Source: Chryseobacterium sp. SN22 (GTDB lineage Bacteria; Bacteroidota; Bacteroidia; Flavobacteriales; Weeksellaceae). Taken from it: a stretch of 64,000 nt of DNA. The notes below the pieces were generated by a model. The model saw only the letters and a program-made list of their open reading frames with translations, was not told the DNA's origin and ran no database searches. Shown piece after piece: positions 32,977 to 43,400 of the stretch (its first letter is position 1; every line of letters starts with the position of its first letter). The stretch covers positions 186,001-250,000 of the forward strand of contig NZ_VTSX01000001.1 in NCBI RefSeq assembly GCF_008329705.1, given 5' to 3'. A program made the position numbers and the translations under genes.

Positions 32977-34755
32977 ATGGCAATCAAAAGATTATTCGAT
33001 ATACCACACTATGCTTTAGAGAAATATCCCAAGCAGGATATGTTTGTGACGAAGGATCATGGAGAGTGGAAAAAAACGTCTACGCAGGAATTCATTAATC
33101 AGGCCAACAAAATTTCAAGAGGACTTTTGAAGCTTGGGATAAAACCCGGTGATAAAATCGCTTTAATTACTACGAATTCGCGTACCGAATGGGCAATCAT
33201 GGATTTGGGATTATCACAGATCGGCGTGGTTTCGGTTCCTGTATATCCGAATATTTCGCCTGAAGATTATGAATTTATCTTTAATAATGCAGAAATAAAA
33301 TACTGCTTCGTTTCCGATAAGGAACTTCTGAGTAAAGTGGTGAAAGTAAAGCACAATATTCCATCATTACAGGGAATTTTTACCTTCGACAGCATTACCG
33401 GAGCAGCTAACTGGAAAGAAATTGTAGACCTTGGTGAAGACGATTCTACCCAGATTGAAGTGGAAGATCTGGCCAAAGCCATCAATTCCGAAGATCTGGC
33501 CACCATCATCTATACATCCGGAACTACCGGAAAACCGAAAGGGGTAATGCTTACCCATCACAATATCGTTTCCAACGTGCTGGGTTCCGTACCGAGAATT
33601 CCGAAGAAAAAAAGCCTGGACTATAAAGATACAAGGGTACTGAGTTTTCTGCCGATCTGCCATATTTTCGAGAGAATGCTTTTCTATCTTTTCCAGTACA
33701 ACGGTTTTTCGATCTATTTCGCAGAAAGTATTGAAAAGATGGGTGAAAATGTAAAAGAAGTAAAACCTCACTATATGAGTGTCGTACCGAGGCTGGTGGA
33801 AAAAGTGTATGATAAGATCTATGCTACCGGTTCTTCTGCCGGAGGTCTGAAGCAGAAAATATTCTTCTGGGCACTGGATCTGATTTCCAAAAAGAAAACC
33901 ATTTCCAAGCCATCGGGATTGAAGGAAATTATTGCCGATAAACTGGTATTTAAAAAATGGAGAGAAGGCCTTGGCGGTGAAATCGTTACCCTGGTTTCAG
34001 GATCAGCAGCCTTATCGACAAGACTAAACCTGATGTTCCAGAACGCCGGGATTCCGATTCTTGAAGGTTACGGGCTTACGGAAACTTCACCGGTAATCTC
34101 TGTGAACAGCTTTGAAAAAATAAAAATCGGAACGGTAGGTTTACCACTTGATAATCTTGACGTTAAGATTCAGGCAGACGGTGAAATTACGGTAAAGGGC
34201 CCTTCTGTTTTCAAAGGGTATTTTAAAAATGAAGAAATGTCCAAAGAAGCATTTACCGAAGAAGGCTATTTCAGGACCGGAGACATCGGACACCTCGACA
34301 GCGACGGTTTTTTACAGATTACCGACCGTAAAAAGGAAATGTTCAAAACATCAGGAGGAAAATATATCGCTCCGCAGACCATTGAAAACCAGGCAAAAGC
34401 TTCCAAATTTATCGAACAGATCATGGTGGTGGGTGACGGCGAGAAAATGCCCTGCGCACTTATCCAGCCCGATTTTGAGTTTGCCAAGAGCTGGGCTTCA
34501 AGAAACAACCTGAACATCGGTACTACCCCGCAGGAAATTGCAAAAAGTGCCGAACTGAAAAACCGGATCAAGAAAGAGATCGACGGCATCAATGAGCACC
34601 TCGGAAACTGGGAGCAGATTAAAAAAATCGAGCTGACCCCGGAAATCTGGGCAGTTGATACCGGACTCTTAACGCCTACGCTGAAGCTGAAGAGAAAAGC
34701 CATCAAAGAAAGATTCATGAGTCTTTACAATAAGATGTACGAACATCACGAATAA
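32977..34755 (+). CDS. Long-chain acyl-CoA synthetase (AMP-binding enzyme)
   Basis: Activates fatty acids with ATP and CoA. 592 residues, FadD/ACSL type. The P-loop-like motif TIIYTSGTTGKPKGVMLTH is near 177, GYGLTETSPV near 366 and TGDIGHLDSDGFLQITDRKKEMFKTSGGKYIAP near 428-460, all normal for the family. The N-terminus MAIKRLFDIPHYALEKYPKQ has no signal peptide. The 251-nt spacer upstream is strongly AT-rich, with three AAAATTATT-like repeats at 32938-32965; no TAnnTTTG box is evident. A hairpin terminator follows. Confidence 0.93.
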   Translation: MAIKRLFDIPHYALEKYPKQDMFVTKDHGEWKKTSTQEFINQANKISRGLLKLGIKPGDKIALITTNSRTEWAIMDLGLSQIGVVSVPVYPNISPEDYEFIFNNAEIKYCFVSDKELLSKVVKVKHNIPSLQGIFTFDSITGAANWKEIVDLGEDDSTQIEVEDLAKAINSEDLATIIYTSGTTGKPKGVMLTHHNIVSNVLGSVPRIPKKKSLDYKDTRVLSFLPICHIFERMLFYLFQYNGFSIYFAESIEKMGENVKEVKPHYMSVVPRLVEKVYDKIYATGSSAGGLKQKIFFWALDLISKKKTISKPSGLKEIIADKLVFKKWREGLGGEIVTLVSGSAALSTRLNLMFQNAGIPILEGYGLTETSPVISVNSFEKIKIGTVGLPLDNLDVKIQADGEITVKGPSVFKGYFKNEEMSKEAFTEEGYFRTGDIGHLDSDGFLQITDRKKEMFKTSGGKYIAPQTIENQAKASKFIEQIMVVGDGEKMPCALIQPDFEFAKSWASRNNLNIGTTPQEIAKSAELKNRIKKEIDGINEHLGNWEQIKKIELTPEIWAVDTGLLTPTLKLKRKAIKERFMSLYNKMYEHHE

Positions 34756-34762
34756 GATACAG

Positions 34763-34784
34763 CCGCTTCTTTTGAAGCGGTTTT
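34763..34784 (+). terminator. Rho-independent terminator of the acyl-CoA synthetase gene
   Basis: CCGCTTC, loop TTTT, GAAGCGG, then TTTTC. Confidence 0.85.
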
Positions 34785-34959
34785 CTTGTGATTGAAGAAT
34801 ATTTATACCTTAAGCTTTTTTTATGCTAAGCTTTGTAATATTATGATAACATCCGGGTTGCTATCCTGTAGGGATCCAACCGTAGTATCGGAATATCTTA
34901 TAGAAAGATTCAGGCCTAGATTCTTACGGAATGACAATAAGAATATATCCTAAAAACAA

Positions 34960-34985
34960 AAAGCTGCTTCAATTGAAGCAGCTTT
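34960..34985 (-). terminator. Rho-independent terminator of the nif3 operon
   Basis: AAAGCTGCTTCAATT pairs with its own complement AATTGAAGCAGCTTT; both strands have A/T flanks. The 170 nt between the two terminators (34790-34959) holds only a decayed repeat-like phrase ending AGATTCTTACGGAATGACAA (34918-34937). Confidence 0.85.
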
Positions 34986-35007
34986 GTATTTTTAAATCGT
35001 AATTAAA

Positions 35008-35784
35008 TTAGAACTTAATTACAGCATTCATTCTTTCGTTTTCTTCCATTACAAGTTCATCGTCCACAAGGATTTTACCGGAATGTTCATCGATAATGAT
35101 TTTCTTTCTCTGTGCAATTTCCATCTGCTTCTGAGGCGGAATGGTGAAGAAAGACCCTTTCGGAGCCCCCCTTTCAAGACCTACCACGGCAAGACCGTTT
35201 GGAGAGTTGGTTCTGATTCTGTTGTAAGAAGCCAGTAATCTTTCGTCGATTTTACCAGCGTATTCTTTAGACTGCTCGATCAGGTATTCTTCTTCTTTCT
35301 GGGTTTCAGCGATAAGGCCTTCAAGCTCTTCTTTTTTGAACTTCAGGTGATTCTTCAGATCATCGATCTTGGAATTCAATTCATCCAAAGTTTCGTTTTT
35401 GTGAGCAATTTTAGCCCCGAATTCTTTGATTCTTTTTTCAGCAAGCTGGATCTCAAGTTCCTGATATTCCATCTCTTTGCTTAAAGCTTCAAATTCTTTA
35501 TTGTTTCTTACGCTGTCCTGCTGAGATTTGTATTTTTCAATTAAAGTCTTTGCATGGTTGATCACTTCATGCTTCGTCTTGATCTGGTCGTCCTGATCTT
35601 TAATATCTGCATGAAACTTTTCAGCTCTTTTTTCAAGACCTTCGATTTCAATCTCAAGATCCTCTACTTCGATTGGCAATTCTCCTCTGGTATTTCGGAT
35701 TTCGTCCAATCTGGAATCAATGATCTGCAAATCGTATAAAGCTCTTAATTTCTCTTCAACTGAAATATCGTTGGTTTTTGCCAT
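35008..35784 (-). CDS. Coiled-coil protein of the C4-type zinc-ribbon family, cysteines lost
   Basis: 258 residues. About 5-190 is one long antiparallel coiled coil (LRALYDLQIIDSRLDEIRNTRGELP at the start, EIQLAEKRIKEFGAKIAHKNETLDELNSKI in the middle), as in the family usually annotated as zinc ribbon domain protein beside nif3. The C-terminal lobe keeps the family wording RGAPKGSFFTIPPQKQMEIAQRKKIIIDEHSGKILVDDEL, but the four zinc Cys are Pro, Ser, Asp and Ser here. The whole protein has no cysteine, so it cannot bind zinc at this site. It follows nif3 by 3 nt, an operon preserved in many bacteria. Function is unknown; a role in RNA or replication control has been guessed for relatives. Confidence 0.88.
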   Translation of the reverse strand: MAKTNDISVEEKLRALYDLQIIDSRLDEIRNTRGELPIEVEDLEIEIEGLEKRAEKFHADIKDQDDQIKTKHEVINHAKTLIEKYKSQQDSVRNNKEFEALSKEMEYQELEIQLAEKRIKEFGAKIAHKNETLDELNSKIDDLKNHLKFKKEELEGLIAETQKEEEYLIEQSKEYAGKIDERLLASYNRIRTNSPNGLAVVGLERGAPKGSFFTIPPQKQMEIAQRKKIIIDEHSGKILVDDELVMEENERMNAVIKF

Positions 35785-35787
35785 ATT

Positions 35788-36885
35788 CTAAATGAAATAA
35801 TTTACCGGGTTTGTTCTCTCAATAGATTTTGAGATTGCAAATGTACTAAATTTTTGTGATAAAATTTCAAATAATTGTTGAGTTACAAATTGTTCTGATT
35901 CAAAATGCCCGATATCGCAGATCAGCATTTTAGATTCTGCAAGGAAAAAATCATGGTATTTGACATCCCCTGTAAGATAAGCATCACATTTTTTGGAAAT
36001 TGCAGAGCGGATGCCGCTAGCCCCCGAGCCGCCCAATACGCCGACCCGCTTTATTTTCTTGTGATTGAAATCGGAATGCCGGATCATTTCCAATCCGAAT
36101 TTTTCTTTAACGAATTTCAGGAAATCCTTCTCTTCCATCGGTTCTTCAAAATCGCCGTACATCCCAAGTCCGGAATACTGATTGGTATTGTCCAGGCTGT
36201 AGATCTGATGTGCTACTTCTTCATAAGGATGAGCGGTTTTCATGGCATTGACAATCTGCCCTTGTTTATAATCTTCAAAAATAACGGAAACCATGTCTTC
36301 ATCAGCGTTTTCCCTTACATTTTGCTGTCCCGAAAAAGGATTTGAGCCTTCCACAGGCCTGAAAGTACCGTTTCCGTTAATGGTAAAACTGCATTCGTCA
36401 TAGAAGCCTATGCTTCCTGCTCCGGCGTTGAAAAGTGCTTCTCTTACTTTATCCGAATATTCCTTCGGAACGAAAACCGTAAGCTGTCTGAGGTTATTTT
36501 TTTTAGGCTGTAAGATTTTCAGGTTTTTTAATCCCAGCTGATCACAGATCCCCCGGTTGACGCCGAAGAAATCATTATCAAAAGCCGTGTGTACCGCGTA
36601 AATAGCGATTTTATTTTCAATAGCCTTAATAACAGCTCTTTCCACATAATTTTTTCCGGTAAGCGATTTCAGTCCCGAAAAAATAATCGGGTGAAAACAT
36701 ACGATCAGGTTACAGTTCTTTAGGAGAGCCTCTTCCACCACCTGTTCCAGTGCATCGTGGCAGACCAGGATTCCGCTTACATCACGGTCCCAGGATCCGC
36801 ACAGCAATCCTACGTTATCGAAATCTTCCGCCTGGCTTATTTTAATCCGTTCCTCAATTTTTGAAATTACCGTTTTCAGTTTCAT
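35788..36885 (-). CDS. Nif3-like dinuclear metal center protein
   Basis: Conserved Nif3/YbgI family, dimetal-binding and ring-shaped in solved relatives, function still unclear (GTP cyclohydrolase I type 2 in some annotations). 365 residues. N-terminal metal motifs: QAEDFDNVGLLCG at 19-31, LIVCFHPIIFSGLKSL near 59-74, and YAVHTAFDND near 96-105. The central insert of about 100 residues (FVPKEYSDKVREALFNAGAGSIGFYDECSFT) is the CutA-like domain found in long forms. C-terminal ligands lie around LTGDVKYHDFFLAESKMLICDIGHFESE. It is upstream of the zinc-ribbon-family gene with a 3-nt gap. Confidence 0.92.
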   Translation of the reverse strand: MKLKTVISKIEERIKISQAEDFDNVGLLCGSWDRDVSGILVCHDALEQVVEEALLKNCNLIVCFHPIIFSGLKSLTGKNYVERAVIKAIENKIAIYAVHTAFDNDFFGVNRGICDQLGLKNLKILQPKKNNLRQLTVFVPKEYSDKVREALFNAGAGSIGFYDECSFTINGNGTFRPVEGSNPFSGQQNVRENADEDMVSVIFEDYKQGQIVNAMKTAHPYEEVAHQIYSLDNTNQYSGLGMYGDFEEPMEEKDFLKFVKEKFGLEMIRHSDFNHKKIKRVGVLGGSGASGIRSAISKKCDAYLTGDVKYHDFFLAESKMLICDIGHFESEQFVTQQLFEILSQKFSTFAISKSIERTNPVNYFI

Positions 36886-37102
36886 GATTTAAAATTTGTA
36901 GTAAGGCGAAGATATTAAATTTTTATGGGAGAAATAATCCTTATAGCGGTTATTTCAGATCGGGAAAGATAAAGATAACTGATTTATATATGAAGAAAAA
37001 GTTTGTAAACACCACAGGGACCGGCTTTAAAAATTAATACCGGCAGGTTCATAAAGTTCCACATGAAAAATGATTAACTTCGTTATGATAAACAATAATT
37101 AA

Positions 37103-37930
37103 ATGGAAAGGGAACATCAGCTGATTCCCGGAGATCAGCTCTGGAAAAGACACCTGTACAGGATTATCTACAGATCCGACACGAAGCTCGGGAAACTTTT
37201 TGATATCACACTGCTTATACTGATCCTTATCAGCACATTCATCATTATGATGGAAAGCATTCCGAAGCTGGATAAAAGATTTCATTATACTTTTATTATC
37301 CTGGAATGGATTATTTCCATATTTTTCTCGGCGGAATATTTTTCTCGGATTGCCGTCGTCAAAAATAAAAACTGTTATATTTTCAGTTTTTTCGGAATTA
37401 TCGATTTTCTGGCTTTAGTGCCCTTTTACCTTAGCTTCCTGTTTCCGGTAACCAAATATTTCCTGATTTTCAGAATGCTGAGAATGCTGAGGGTATTCCG
37501 GGTTTTCAACCTCCTGGATTTCATGAACGACGGATCCGTTATTGTAAGGGCTTTAAAAAACAGTTCCAGGAAAATATACATCTTTCTCCTGTTTCTGATC
37601 ATCTTCTCAGTAATTGTGGGTTCGCTGATGTTTATGGTAGAGGGCGGAAGACCGGGTTTTGAAACTATTCCGCAATCGATTTACTGGGCTGTGGTTACGG
37701 TAACAACGGTAGGATACGGTGACGTCTCTCCCATTACACCATTGGGAAAATTCTTTGCCGTAGTCCTGATGCTGGCCGGTTATTCGATCATTGCCGTACC
37801 TACGGGAATCGTAACGGCAGAAATGCGGAATAAGAGACAGAATCTTGAAAAAGTATGCGAACGGTGCGGAAATGAAGATATTGATGATGATGCGCGGTAT
37901 TGCAAGCAGTGTGGCAAGAAATTAGCTTAG
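37103..37930 (+). CDS. Voltage-gated potassium channel-like ion transporter with C-terminal zinc ribbon
   Basis: 275 residues, six-helix Kv plan: S1 at about 33-50, S2 62-82, S3 92-112, S4 as RMLRMLRVFRVF at 124-135 (Arg every third or so residue), S5 158-178, pore loop with the selectivity filter TTVGYGD at 201-207, S6 215-238. The tail VCERCGNEDIDDDARYCKQCGKKLA (251-275) is a four-Cys zinc ribbon (Cys252, 255, 267, 270), an uncommon add-on for a K+ channel that might sense zinc or redox state or serve assembly. A small membrane protein starts 42 nt downstream on the same strand. Confidence 0.9.
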   Translation: MEREHQLIPGDQLWKRHLYRIIYRSDTKLGKLFDITLLILILISTFIIMMESIPKLDKRFHYTFIILEWIISIFFSAEYFSRIAVVKNKNCYIFSFFGIIDFLALVPFYLSFLFPVTKYFLIFRMLRMLRVFRVFNLLDFMNDGSVIVRALKNSSRKIYIFLLFLIIFSVIVGSLMFMVEGGRPGFETIPQSIYWAVVTVTTVGYGDVSPITPLGKFFAVVLMLAGYSIIAVPTGIVTAEMRNKRQNLEKVCERCGNEDIDDDARYCKQCGKKLA

Positions 37931-37972
37931 TACAAAACATCAGTAATCTATTAATTAAAATACTACGGAATC

Positions 37973-38131
37973 ATGGAACCTAAAAAGAAAAATAAGCCGA
38001 ATATGCTGGTCGTTGTACTGTTTTCGGCAATTGTATTAATGGTCGTTATCTACTTTATCCTTGTCACCTTCTTCCCTGCTGTTTTCTCGGGGCTCAGTAC
38101 CGGTGATATCCAGCCTGTTAATGATAAGTAA
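37973..38131 (+). CDS. Small single-pass membrane protein, 52 residues
   Basis: ATG 37973 opens a 52-codon frame: a basic start (MEPKKKNKPN), one hydrophobic helix of about 22 residues (MLVVVLFSAIVLMVVIYFIL), then VTFFPAVFSGLSTGDIQPVNDK. The positive N-terminus suggests the C-terminus lies outside the cytoplasm. It sits 42 nt after the potassium channel on the same strand, so it is likely co-transcribed and could be an accessory subunit; that is inference. No family recognised. Confidence 0.6.
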   Translation: MEPKKKNKPNMLVVVLFSAIVLMVVIYFILVTFFPAVFSGLSTGDIQPVNDK

Positions 38132-38285
38132 ACCCATCGGCTGATCACAGAGTGATTTTTTCTGAATCTGAACGAAATTTCAGATTTAAGGATAAGACTT
38201 AATTTTGAAAAAACCGAACCGGAACTTTTGTATTCATGCAAACTAAAACCGGGTTAATTTTTTTTTCAATCAGAATACATTAAAC

Positions 38286-38318
38286 ATAAAAAAGGCGGCC
38301 CCTGACAGAGGCCGCCTT
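38286..38318 (-). terminator. Rho-independent terminator of T9SS type A gene 1
   Basis: AAGGCGGCC / GGCCGCCTT, 9-bp GC-rich stem with a run of seven T on the minus strand. Confidence 0.9.
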
Positions 38319-38337
38319 ACTTATGATAAAATCAATT

Positions 38338-40308
38338 TTATTTCTTAATCGCTTTAATGGTTTGTCTGGAACCGCCCTTCATTGAAAGCGTTACCAAATA
38401 TACGCCCTGTTTCAGTTCCCCAAGATGAAGCTCCGAAGAAGGATTATCGATGGTCTTCAGCAATCTTCCCGAAAGATCAGAAACCCATACTGACTTTACA
38501 TTGGAAATATCCGAGATGTTCAGGACTTTGCTGAAAGGATTCGGATACAGCTTCACCGTATTTTTAGGACTGGATTTTACGTCCGACGCCCCCAATGTTC
38601 CTTTGGTTATGCTAATGGTAAAAGGACCTTCAGCCTCATCTTCAGAATTGTTGTAATTCCCGACATTTACATAATAGGTATTTCCTGATAATGTAGGAAC
38701 GGAAATGATTTCAGTTCCCCCTGATCCGCCATTATCCACATAGCCTTCGCAGACCAGCGATGAGCAGCTTCCGCTGAATACGCCTAGTGCAGCATCAAAC
38801 TCGCTTCCGGCAGGCATCGTCACGGCAATATTGAATGTATCTCCGTCTCCTGTGAACTTAAACCATGTTCCGTCATTCATCGGATAGGTGCATGCTGCAA
38901 CAAAGCCTCCGTTATTGGTAGCCCCTGCCCCGTCATTCTGCACATAGGTATAAGGCAAAGCTGTGGCTGTAATGGCTCCTGAGCAGTTATCATTTGCCGG
39001 AGGAGGAGGAAAAGTGCCCACACAGATGTTGAAGCCCTGGTTGGTGCCTGCCCCTGAATAGCTATACACCCTTACCCAATACGTCTGCCCGACGGTAAGG
39101 CCTGTCACCATGCCCGAAGCCGGATCGGAACAAAACACATTCGACAATGCCCCGCATCCTCCGCTAAATACCTGGAAGTACGTATCCGTATCATTAATGG
39201 TTCCGGCGGAAACAATATTAAGAAGGGATATTTTATGTCGGGTATCAGTTGCTGTAAATTTGTACCATACGTCATCATCCGCCGTACCGTAACAAGGAGC
39301 CGGATCAACATTGGAATCCGTTGCGCCCAGCGTATAACCGGCCGTTACCGTTCCGCAATTGAGATCCGGGTTTACCGTAAGCGTAGTGGCTGCAGCACAT
39401 TCGTCATTAGCCGGTGCCGGCGGTACTGTGGTAAACATTCTCTCACTGCATCCCAAAGATTCTCCTCCTGAGCCTACTGCCGTTACTTTAAGGTAATAAT
39501 TGGTGGATAATGCCAATGCTGCAGAAGGTGTGTAACTGTTGGTGGTTACCGGTAACTGATTGGCTATATTGGTTCCTCCGGGTGTTGTTCCGATGGAAAC
39601 TTTATAACCGGTAGCCCCCGACACATTAACCCATGTTATTGTTGAACTCACAGGAATGTAGTTGGCATCGGCAGCAGGATAGATTACAAAAGGACATACT
39701 GGAACAGAATTTACAGATAATCCCTCAAGAGTAATAACGGACTTATAATCTGCTCTTGAAGCCGTCGCCGGCGGAGAAGCAGGATCCGGGTTTGTATAAT
39801 CATTCCTGTACAAAAGCGTTGAATCCGGATAACCCGGATATACATACATCGCCTCCTGGCTGTTATTCGAATTAAATCCCGGCGAATTTTCTTTTGCCGC
39901 TACCACAAGATTGGAAGTATTGTTATACGCAAATGGTGTCGGCAAAGTAATGCTGATCACCCCGTTTACATTCGTTACAGCCCCTGAAAATACCTGAGTA
40001 AGCTGGGAAGACGGAATCCAATCCGAATCTGTTGTGAAAGAAGATTTCGTTGTCGTGCCCAGATAGACTACCCATTGCGAAGAATTCGTAATAACGGCTG
40101 ACGGACTAAGATAAAACTTAAGCCCGGTAATATTCCCCGCCGCATTGGCATTGATTTCCTGCCTGGTAAAGATCTGCTGCACGTAAGAATAGCCGTAATA
40201 AGTACTTATCGGAGCAACTCCGACATCGGTGCTTCCTGCCCCAAGACTGATCTGTGCCGGAAGACTCATACTTAAAAATAATAAGCATGAAAGTAGAAAT
40301 TTTGTCAT
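38338..40308 (-). CDS. Secreted protein with T9SS type A sorting domain (array 2, gene 1)
   Basis: 656 residues. Signal peptide MTKFLLSCLLFLSMSLPAQ. The N-terminal part (25-210) is a beta-rich unit (YYGYSYVQQIFTRQEINANAAGNITGLKFYLSP). A fibronectin-like module follows (ITWVNVSGATGYKVSIGTTPGGTNIANQLPV). Next are two PANDxC-type modules of pre-peptidase C-terminal appearance (PANDECAAATTLTVNPDLNCG; PANDNCSGAITATALPYTY), each ending in a YYVNVGNY- or YWVRVYSY-like strand. The C-terminal type A sorting domain is KLYPNPFSKVLNISDISNVKSV, LSGRLLKTI, GVYLVTLSMKGG, TIKAIKK. It goes to the cell surface via T9SS; a binding or adhesion role is the usual guess. Confidence 0.88.
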   Translation of the reverse strand: MTKFLLSCLLFLSMSLPAQISLGAGSTDVGVAPISTYYGYSYVQQIFTRQEINANAAGNITGLKFYLSPSAVITNSSQWVVYLGTTTKSSFTTDSDWIPSSQLTQVFSGAVTNVNGVISITLPTPFAYNNTSNLVVAAKENSPGFNSNNSQEAMYVYPGYPDSTLLYRNDYTNPDPASPPATASRADYKSVITLEGLSVNSVPVCPFVIYPAADANYIPVSSTITWVNVSGATGYKVSIGTTPGGTNIANQLPVTTNSYTPSAALALSTNYYLKVTAVGSGGESLGCSERMFTTVPPAPANDECAAATTLTVNPDLNCGTVTAGYTLGATDSNVDPAPCYGTADDDVWYKFTATDTRHKISLLNIVSAGTINDTDTYFQVFSGGCGALSNVFCSDPASGMVTGLTVGQTYWVRVYSYSGAGTNQGFNICVGTFPPPPANDNCSGAITATALPYTYVQNDGAGATNNGGFVAACTYPMNDGTWFKFTGDGDTFNIAVTMPAGSEFDAALGVFSGSCSSLVCEGYVDNGGSGGTEIISVPTLSGNTYYVNVGNYNNSEDEAEGPFTISITKGTLGASDVKSSPKNTVKLYPNPFSKVLNISDISNVKSVWVSDLSGRLLKTIDNPSSELHLGELKQGVYLVTLSMKGGSRQTIKAIKK

Positions 40309-40387
40309 AAATTATATAGTATATGTGTGATGGATACTAATTTAGCAATAATAAATCAATATGAAAACGAATTTTCATTTTATTATA

Positions 40388-40416
40388 TAAAAAAAAGCGG
40401 CTAATTTCTAGCCGCT
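40388..40416 (-). terminator. Rho-independent terminator of T9SS type A gene 2
   Basis: AGCGGCTA, loop ATTTC, TAGCCGCT: perfect 8-bp stem, then a run of eight T on the minus strand. Confidence 0.88.
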
Positions 40417-40443
40417 ATATATTTAATTGGTCTGTCTTAAAAT

Positions 40444-43400
40444 TTATCTTTTAATGGTTTTTATGGTTTGCTTGGAGCCGTCTTTCATTTCAAGAATCAC
40501 CAGATACATTCCCTGTTTCAATTCTCCCAGATGAAGCTCGGAAGAAGGATTGGCTATGGTTTTTACCAGCCTTCCCGCAACATCCGTTACCAGAATGTTT
40601 TTCACATTGGAAATATCTGAGATATTCAGCACATCCGAGAATGGATTTGGATATGCTTTGATGCTGTTGCTTTTTACAGAAGTTTCGGAAGTTGCCAGAT
40701 TGGGATTCAGCTGATAGGTAATATCATCTATAAGCACACTATTTGAAGGTACTCCTGTATGCTTGAATACAAGTCTGTTAACACCTGCAGGCACTCCTGT
40801 AATATCCAGTGAATAATTGTCTACAACGGCAGTACTGCTGGCAGTATAACTTCCCAACATTACAAAAGTAGAAGTATCGGCAGGATTTGTTAAATACCCG
40901 ATCTGGACGATTCCTCCGGCAGTAAGGTTAGCCCTTCCTTTAAATTTAAGCGTATAGTTACCCGATTGTAAATTGGAAAGCTCAGGGGTAGCAGCCATAC
41001 CGGTGGAAGTTCCTGTGGTATAAATATATAAGGCGTTCGGAGCACTTACTGCACTGCTGGCAGTAACGGCAGCATAGCTTGCAGTGGATCCTATACTGGT
41101 CCAACATACAGGAAGGCTTCCCGTAGCGGCAGTATCGAAGTTCTCATTTAATGTAGTTGTGGCAATGCATGATGTAGTGAAACTAACAGCACTTGACCAC
41201 GGACTTGTTGTTGACGCACCGCAGTTAGACCTTACCCAAGCATAATACATCGTAGCAGGAGCCAGTCCGCTTATCGCCTGTGAATTCCCCGTGATACCCG
41301 ATATATTCGGAGTAGCTGTACTTGTGAGTGCTGTACTTGAAGTGCTGTAGTACAACTGATATCCATTGCCGGGTGCATTTGCCGGAGCAGTCCAAGAGAT
41401 TGTAGCTCCGCTGGAAGTAATACTGTTCGCCATCAATGATGTAGGTTCCGCACAAGCAGGAACTGCTTCCACCACAAAATCATCAATATGGAAATCGATA
41501 TCCGGTGAAGTGGAACTCGTACTTGCTACGAAGGCAATTTTAACCGTTCCGCTATAGCCGGTAAGATTTACTGTTTCAGTCTGGCCCGCGCTTGAATAAG
41601 ATCCTGCACCGGTATATGTTTTTAAAACATTGGCGTTGCTCCATGTGGCTCCACCATCAGTAGAAATAATCACCCGTACCAGATGTGTTCCAAGGGTAGT
41701 CTGTGAAGTTGTGCCCAGATAATTGGTAACAGCCATTTTGTATTTCACTCTGTAAGCACCTGCGGTGGTGCCTAAATTGATCGGTTGGGAAATCAGCCAG
41801 TCACCTGTATTGGTCCCGTATAGATTAATTCTAACCGCGGTGTTGCTCCCTGTGTTTCCGAAACCTGCCTCAGAGAGCCATTTATTGGTAACATAAGTCA
41901 GCGTAGAATTTGCCGCCACATCTCCTTTAGCCAAGTTCCAGCATGAAGGTACAAAAGAAGAGAAAGCCTGATTAGCTGTCGGCGCATTTTCTGCACCACA
42001 TACAGTGGTGAAAGCCCTCTCACTGCAAGTTACTGAAGGCGTCGTTGCGGTATAGCCGCTAACCGAATAATAATATTTGGTTGATAAATTCAGAGGAGAA
42101 GAAAAAGTATAGGAAGTAACATTTCCAAGGTCTATGTTGTTAAAAACATCCGTTCCTCCTGCAGTAGTACCTACCCGCAATTTATAACTGGTTGCACCAT
42201 TAACTGCTGTCCAGGTTATTGTAGGGGTAACACTTACATCCAGAGCACCTGCTGCAGGAACCGACACCGTAGGGCATAACGAAAGCGTAGCAAAATTAGC
42301 GGAACCGGACCACACGCCCTTGTCCGTGGCATTACAATTACCTCTTATCCAGTAATAATAAGTAGTACCCGGAGTAAGTCCGGCTATATTAGCTGTAACG
42401 ATACCGGCAGCTGTTGAACCTGAAGGGGTAGCGTTACTGGCAGGGGCAGCGGAAGAGGTACTGTAGTAGTACTCGTATCCGCTGCCCGGAGGCGTTGTTG
42501 AAGCAGTCCAGCTGATCGTTGCTGTTTCCGGAGTAACTGCAGATGATGTAAGTCCGGTAACTGTACTGGCACAGTTGGCTAATGTTGTAAAAGACCCGCT
42601 TGTTGTATATCCGTTTCCTGTACCTGCTGCATTAGGAATATGAGAATATATGGACTGGACAGTACCGTTCAGAGCCTGTACCTGAACCTGATAGGTTGTA
42701 TTTTGCGTCAGCCCCGCAAGTGTAACCGTAGGCGCTGAAACAGGATTCCCGCTGAAGTTTGTCCAGTCACAACTTCCCAAAACCCTGTACTGTACATTAT
42801 AAGCAGCAGCGCCGGCAGGGGCTGCCCAGGTAAGTGTTGCCCCACTGTTTGTAACCCCTGTCGTAGCAGTAAAAGTTCTTACCGGCAGCTGGGTTCCCGG
42901 CATCCAGGTATACTTTAATCCTGTAGGGATTTTAACATTAACATTTGTAGTCCCGGAAAAAAGCATGGTACCAGAGGCAGTACCTGTTACCGCTTTCGAC
43001 CAATCACATGTGGTTCCGGCGGGTACATTACTAATCATCAGGTTGTTAACATTGGAAGCATAAGTAACAGAATTTCCTCTGATCCCTACCTGGGGTATTG
43101 TTCCGGAAGTGGATGTAGTGCCGGGATTGGTATTGTTACCGTAAACAACATTGATCTCACCCGTTGCATATACCAAGTGAATCTGAAAATTTAATTTTTC
43201 AGAAGATCTGTTATAATAATTAGCATGATCTTTATACTGCACCACAAACTCTGTTCCCAGATCCTGATAGCGGATTTCAGGCGCAGCCGTTGCATTTGAT
43301 GCCGTATCCGGCCCTGCATCTTGCGCAAAAGCAGAAACCGCACCTAAAGTACCCGTATCCAGAGTTGACAATGGTGTATAGGTATAAGTTAAAGGTGCTG

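Noticed and set aside
34860-34945. A further mobile element (phrase AGATTCTTACGGAATGACAA)
   Set aside because: Only one short worn copy in the window, no arms and no gene; recorded in the terminator entry instead.
35008-35784. Annotation as a zinc-binding protein
   Set aside because: No cysteine is present in the whole protein, so only the family name is kept.
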